Source: Ruminococcus sp.
GTDB lineage: Bacteria; Bacillota; Clostridia; Oscillospirales; Ruminococcaceae
Assembly: GCA_024697705.1 (NCBI GenBank)
Contig: JAILFF010000232.1
Location: forward strand, 1 to 5,528
Reading direction: 5' to 3'
Length of the DNA: 5,528 nt
Below are positions 5,267 to 5,528 of this stretch, piece by piece. The first letter of the stretch is position 1. Every line of letters begins with the position of its first letter. A program made the translations under genes and the position numbers. The notes below the pieces were generated by a model. The model had not been told where the DNA came from. It ran no database searches and was given only the letters and a program-made list of their open reading frames with translations.

Positions 5267-5424
5267 ATGAGATATTCAAAGATTTGAGCGGCTGTCTGGG
5301 CTGCTGCGGCATTACGGCGACAGCCGAAGGAACACCGGGCGAAGCGATATTCGTTACTCAGTCGCAGGCGAAGAAACGTCCGGACAACTTTAATTACTAT
5401 ACTATAAATGAGCATTTAGCGCAA
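5267..5424 (+). pseudogene. Broken start of a second secreted-protein gene
   Basis: AAGGAG (5253-5258) sits 8 nt before an ATG at 5267, only 27 nt after the LRR gene stop, as expected for the next operon gene. The frame gives M-R-Y-S-K-I and then TGA (5285-5287). Past the TGA the same frame continues A-A-V-W-A-A-A-A-L, which looks like a signal-peptide core. The frame one base back (from 5284) then reads T-A-T-A-E-G-T-P-G-E-A-I-F-V-T-Q-S-Q-A-K, a plausible cleavage site and mature start, and continues to about 5424. At least a nonsense change plus a shift, or sequencing errors, would explain this. The remaining frame runs into the hairpin repeats at 5429-5494 and stops at 5499. The protein family is unknown. 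A six-codon leader peptide is the alternative reading. Confidence 0.45.
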
Positions 5425-5428
5425 ACAC

Positions 5429-5494
5429 CCGCGAAGCGGAAAAGGGGTCAAGGGGCAGGACGCCCCTTGCGGGGGTTTGGGGGCAGAGCCCCCA
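5429..5494. repeat. Cluster of three GC-rich hairpins
   Basis: Three consecutive stems are present: CCGC/GCGG around GAA (5429-5439), CAAGGGGC/GCCCCTTG around AGGAC (5449-5469) and GGGGGC/GCCCCC around AGA (5479-5493, extended by T5478-A5494). They are strong, but only ATTTAAA follows on the plus strand. That is a poor T-run, so termination is possible but not certain. G-run plus hairpin units of this kind occur, to my recollection, as dispersed intergenic repeats in Ruminococcus-like genomes. They may also mark the end of the LRR operon. The ~30 bases after it hold nothing I can identify. Confidence 0.6.
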
Positions 5495-5528
5495 TTTAAA
5501 TCAGCCGCACGCCCGAAAAACTTACCGC

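Noticed and set aside
5284..5499. Intact gene from a TTG start at 5284
   Set aside because: The better ribosome site serves the ATG at 5267 in another frame, and the last ~25 codons are translated hairpin repeat. A broken gene explains the pattern better.

Overview
The window looks like one end of a contig from an anaerobic gut or rumen Clostridia, most likely Ruminococcus or a close relative in the Oscillospiraceae/Ruminococcaceae. The main reason is a secreted BspA-type leucine-rich-repeat protein that ends in a two-repeat calcium-binding dockerin domain, the module that docks proteins onto cellulosome-type scaffolds. The strong AGGAG-type ribosome sites, the consensus sigma-A promoter and the palindromic intergenic repeats agree with this. 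The genus is an inference; no rRNA or other marker gene is present.

All confident genes are on the plus strand. Positions 1-107 are homopolymer runs that look like a sequencing or assembly artefact. Positions 110-620 hold no convincing complete gene. They carry inverted and palindromic repeats, including three related hairpin modules that share GGGCG and CCCCTACA ends, and then a near-ideal promoter (584-612). That promoter drives metF (674-1537, methylenetetrahydrofolate reductase) and, 19 nt downstream, a CPBP-family intramembrane protease gene (1557-2627).

The stop codon of the protease gene lies at the edge of a 176-bp palindromic, non-coding element (2625-2800) with perfect 18-bp terminal inverted repeats. 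It looks like a MITE. Removing it under a TA-duplication model restores a tandem TAA TAA stop. Just beyond it lies a long stem followed by six Ts (2816-2893), which fits the original operon terminator, now pushed about 170 bp away from its gene, or an attenuator for the next gene. That gene (2919-3497) encodes a 192-residue soluble protein I do not recognise.

After an AT-rich gap with a probable promoter and a small dyad comes the LRR-dockerin gene (3644-5239). It is followed at once by a well-placed ribosome site and a start codon whose frame closes after six codons. This looks like the broken front of another secreted-protein gene, which runs into a cluster of GC-rich hairpins (5429-5494). 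The last ~30 bases show nothing recognisable.

The genes do not form one pathway. metF serves one-carbon and methionine metabolism, the CPBP protease is a membrane protein of unknown substrate, and the LRR-dockerin protein is a probable cell-surface or scaffold-attached adhesion or binding component. The most interesting parts are the non-autonomous element at the operon end with the structured RNA beside it, and the non-catalytic dockerin protein. I see no clear new defence or mobile system.
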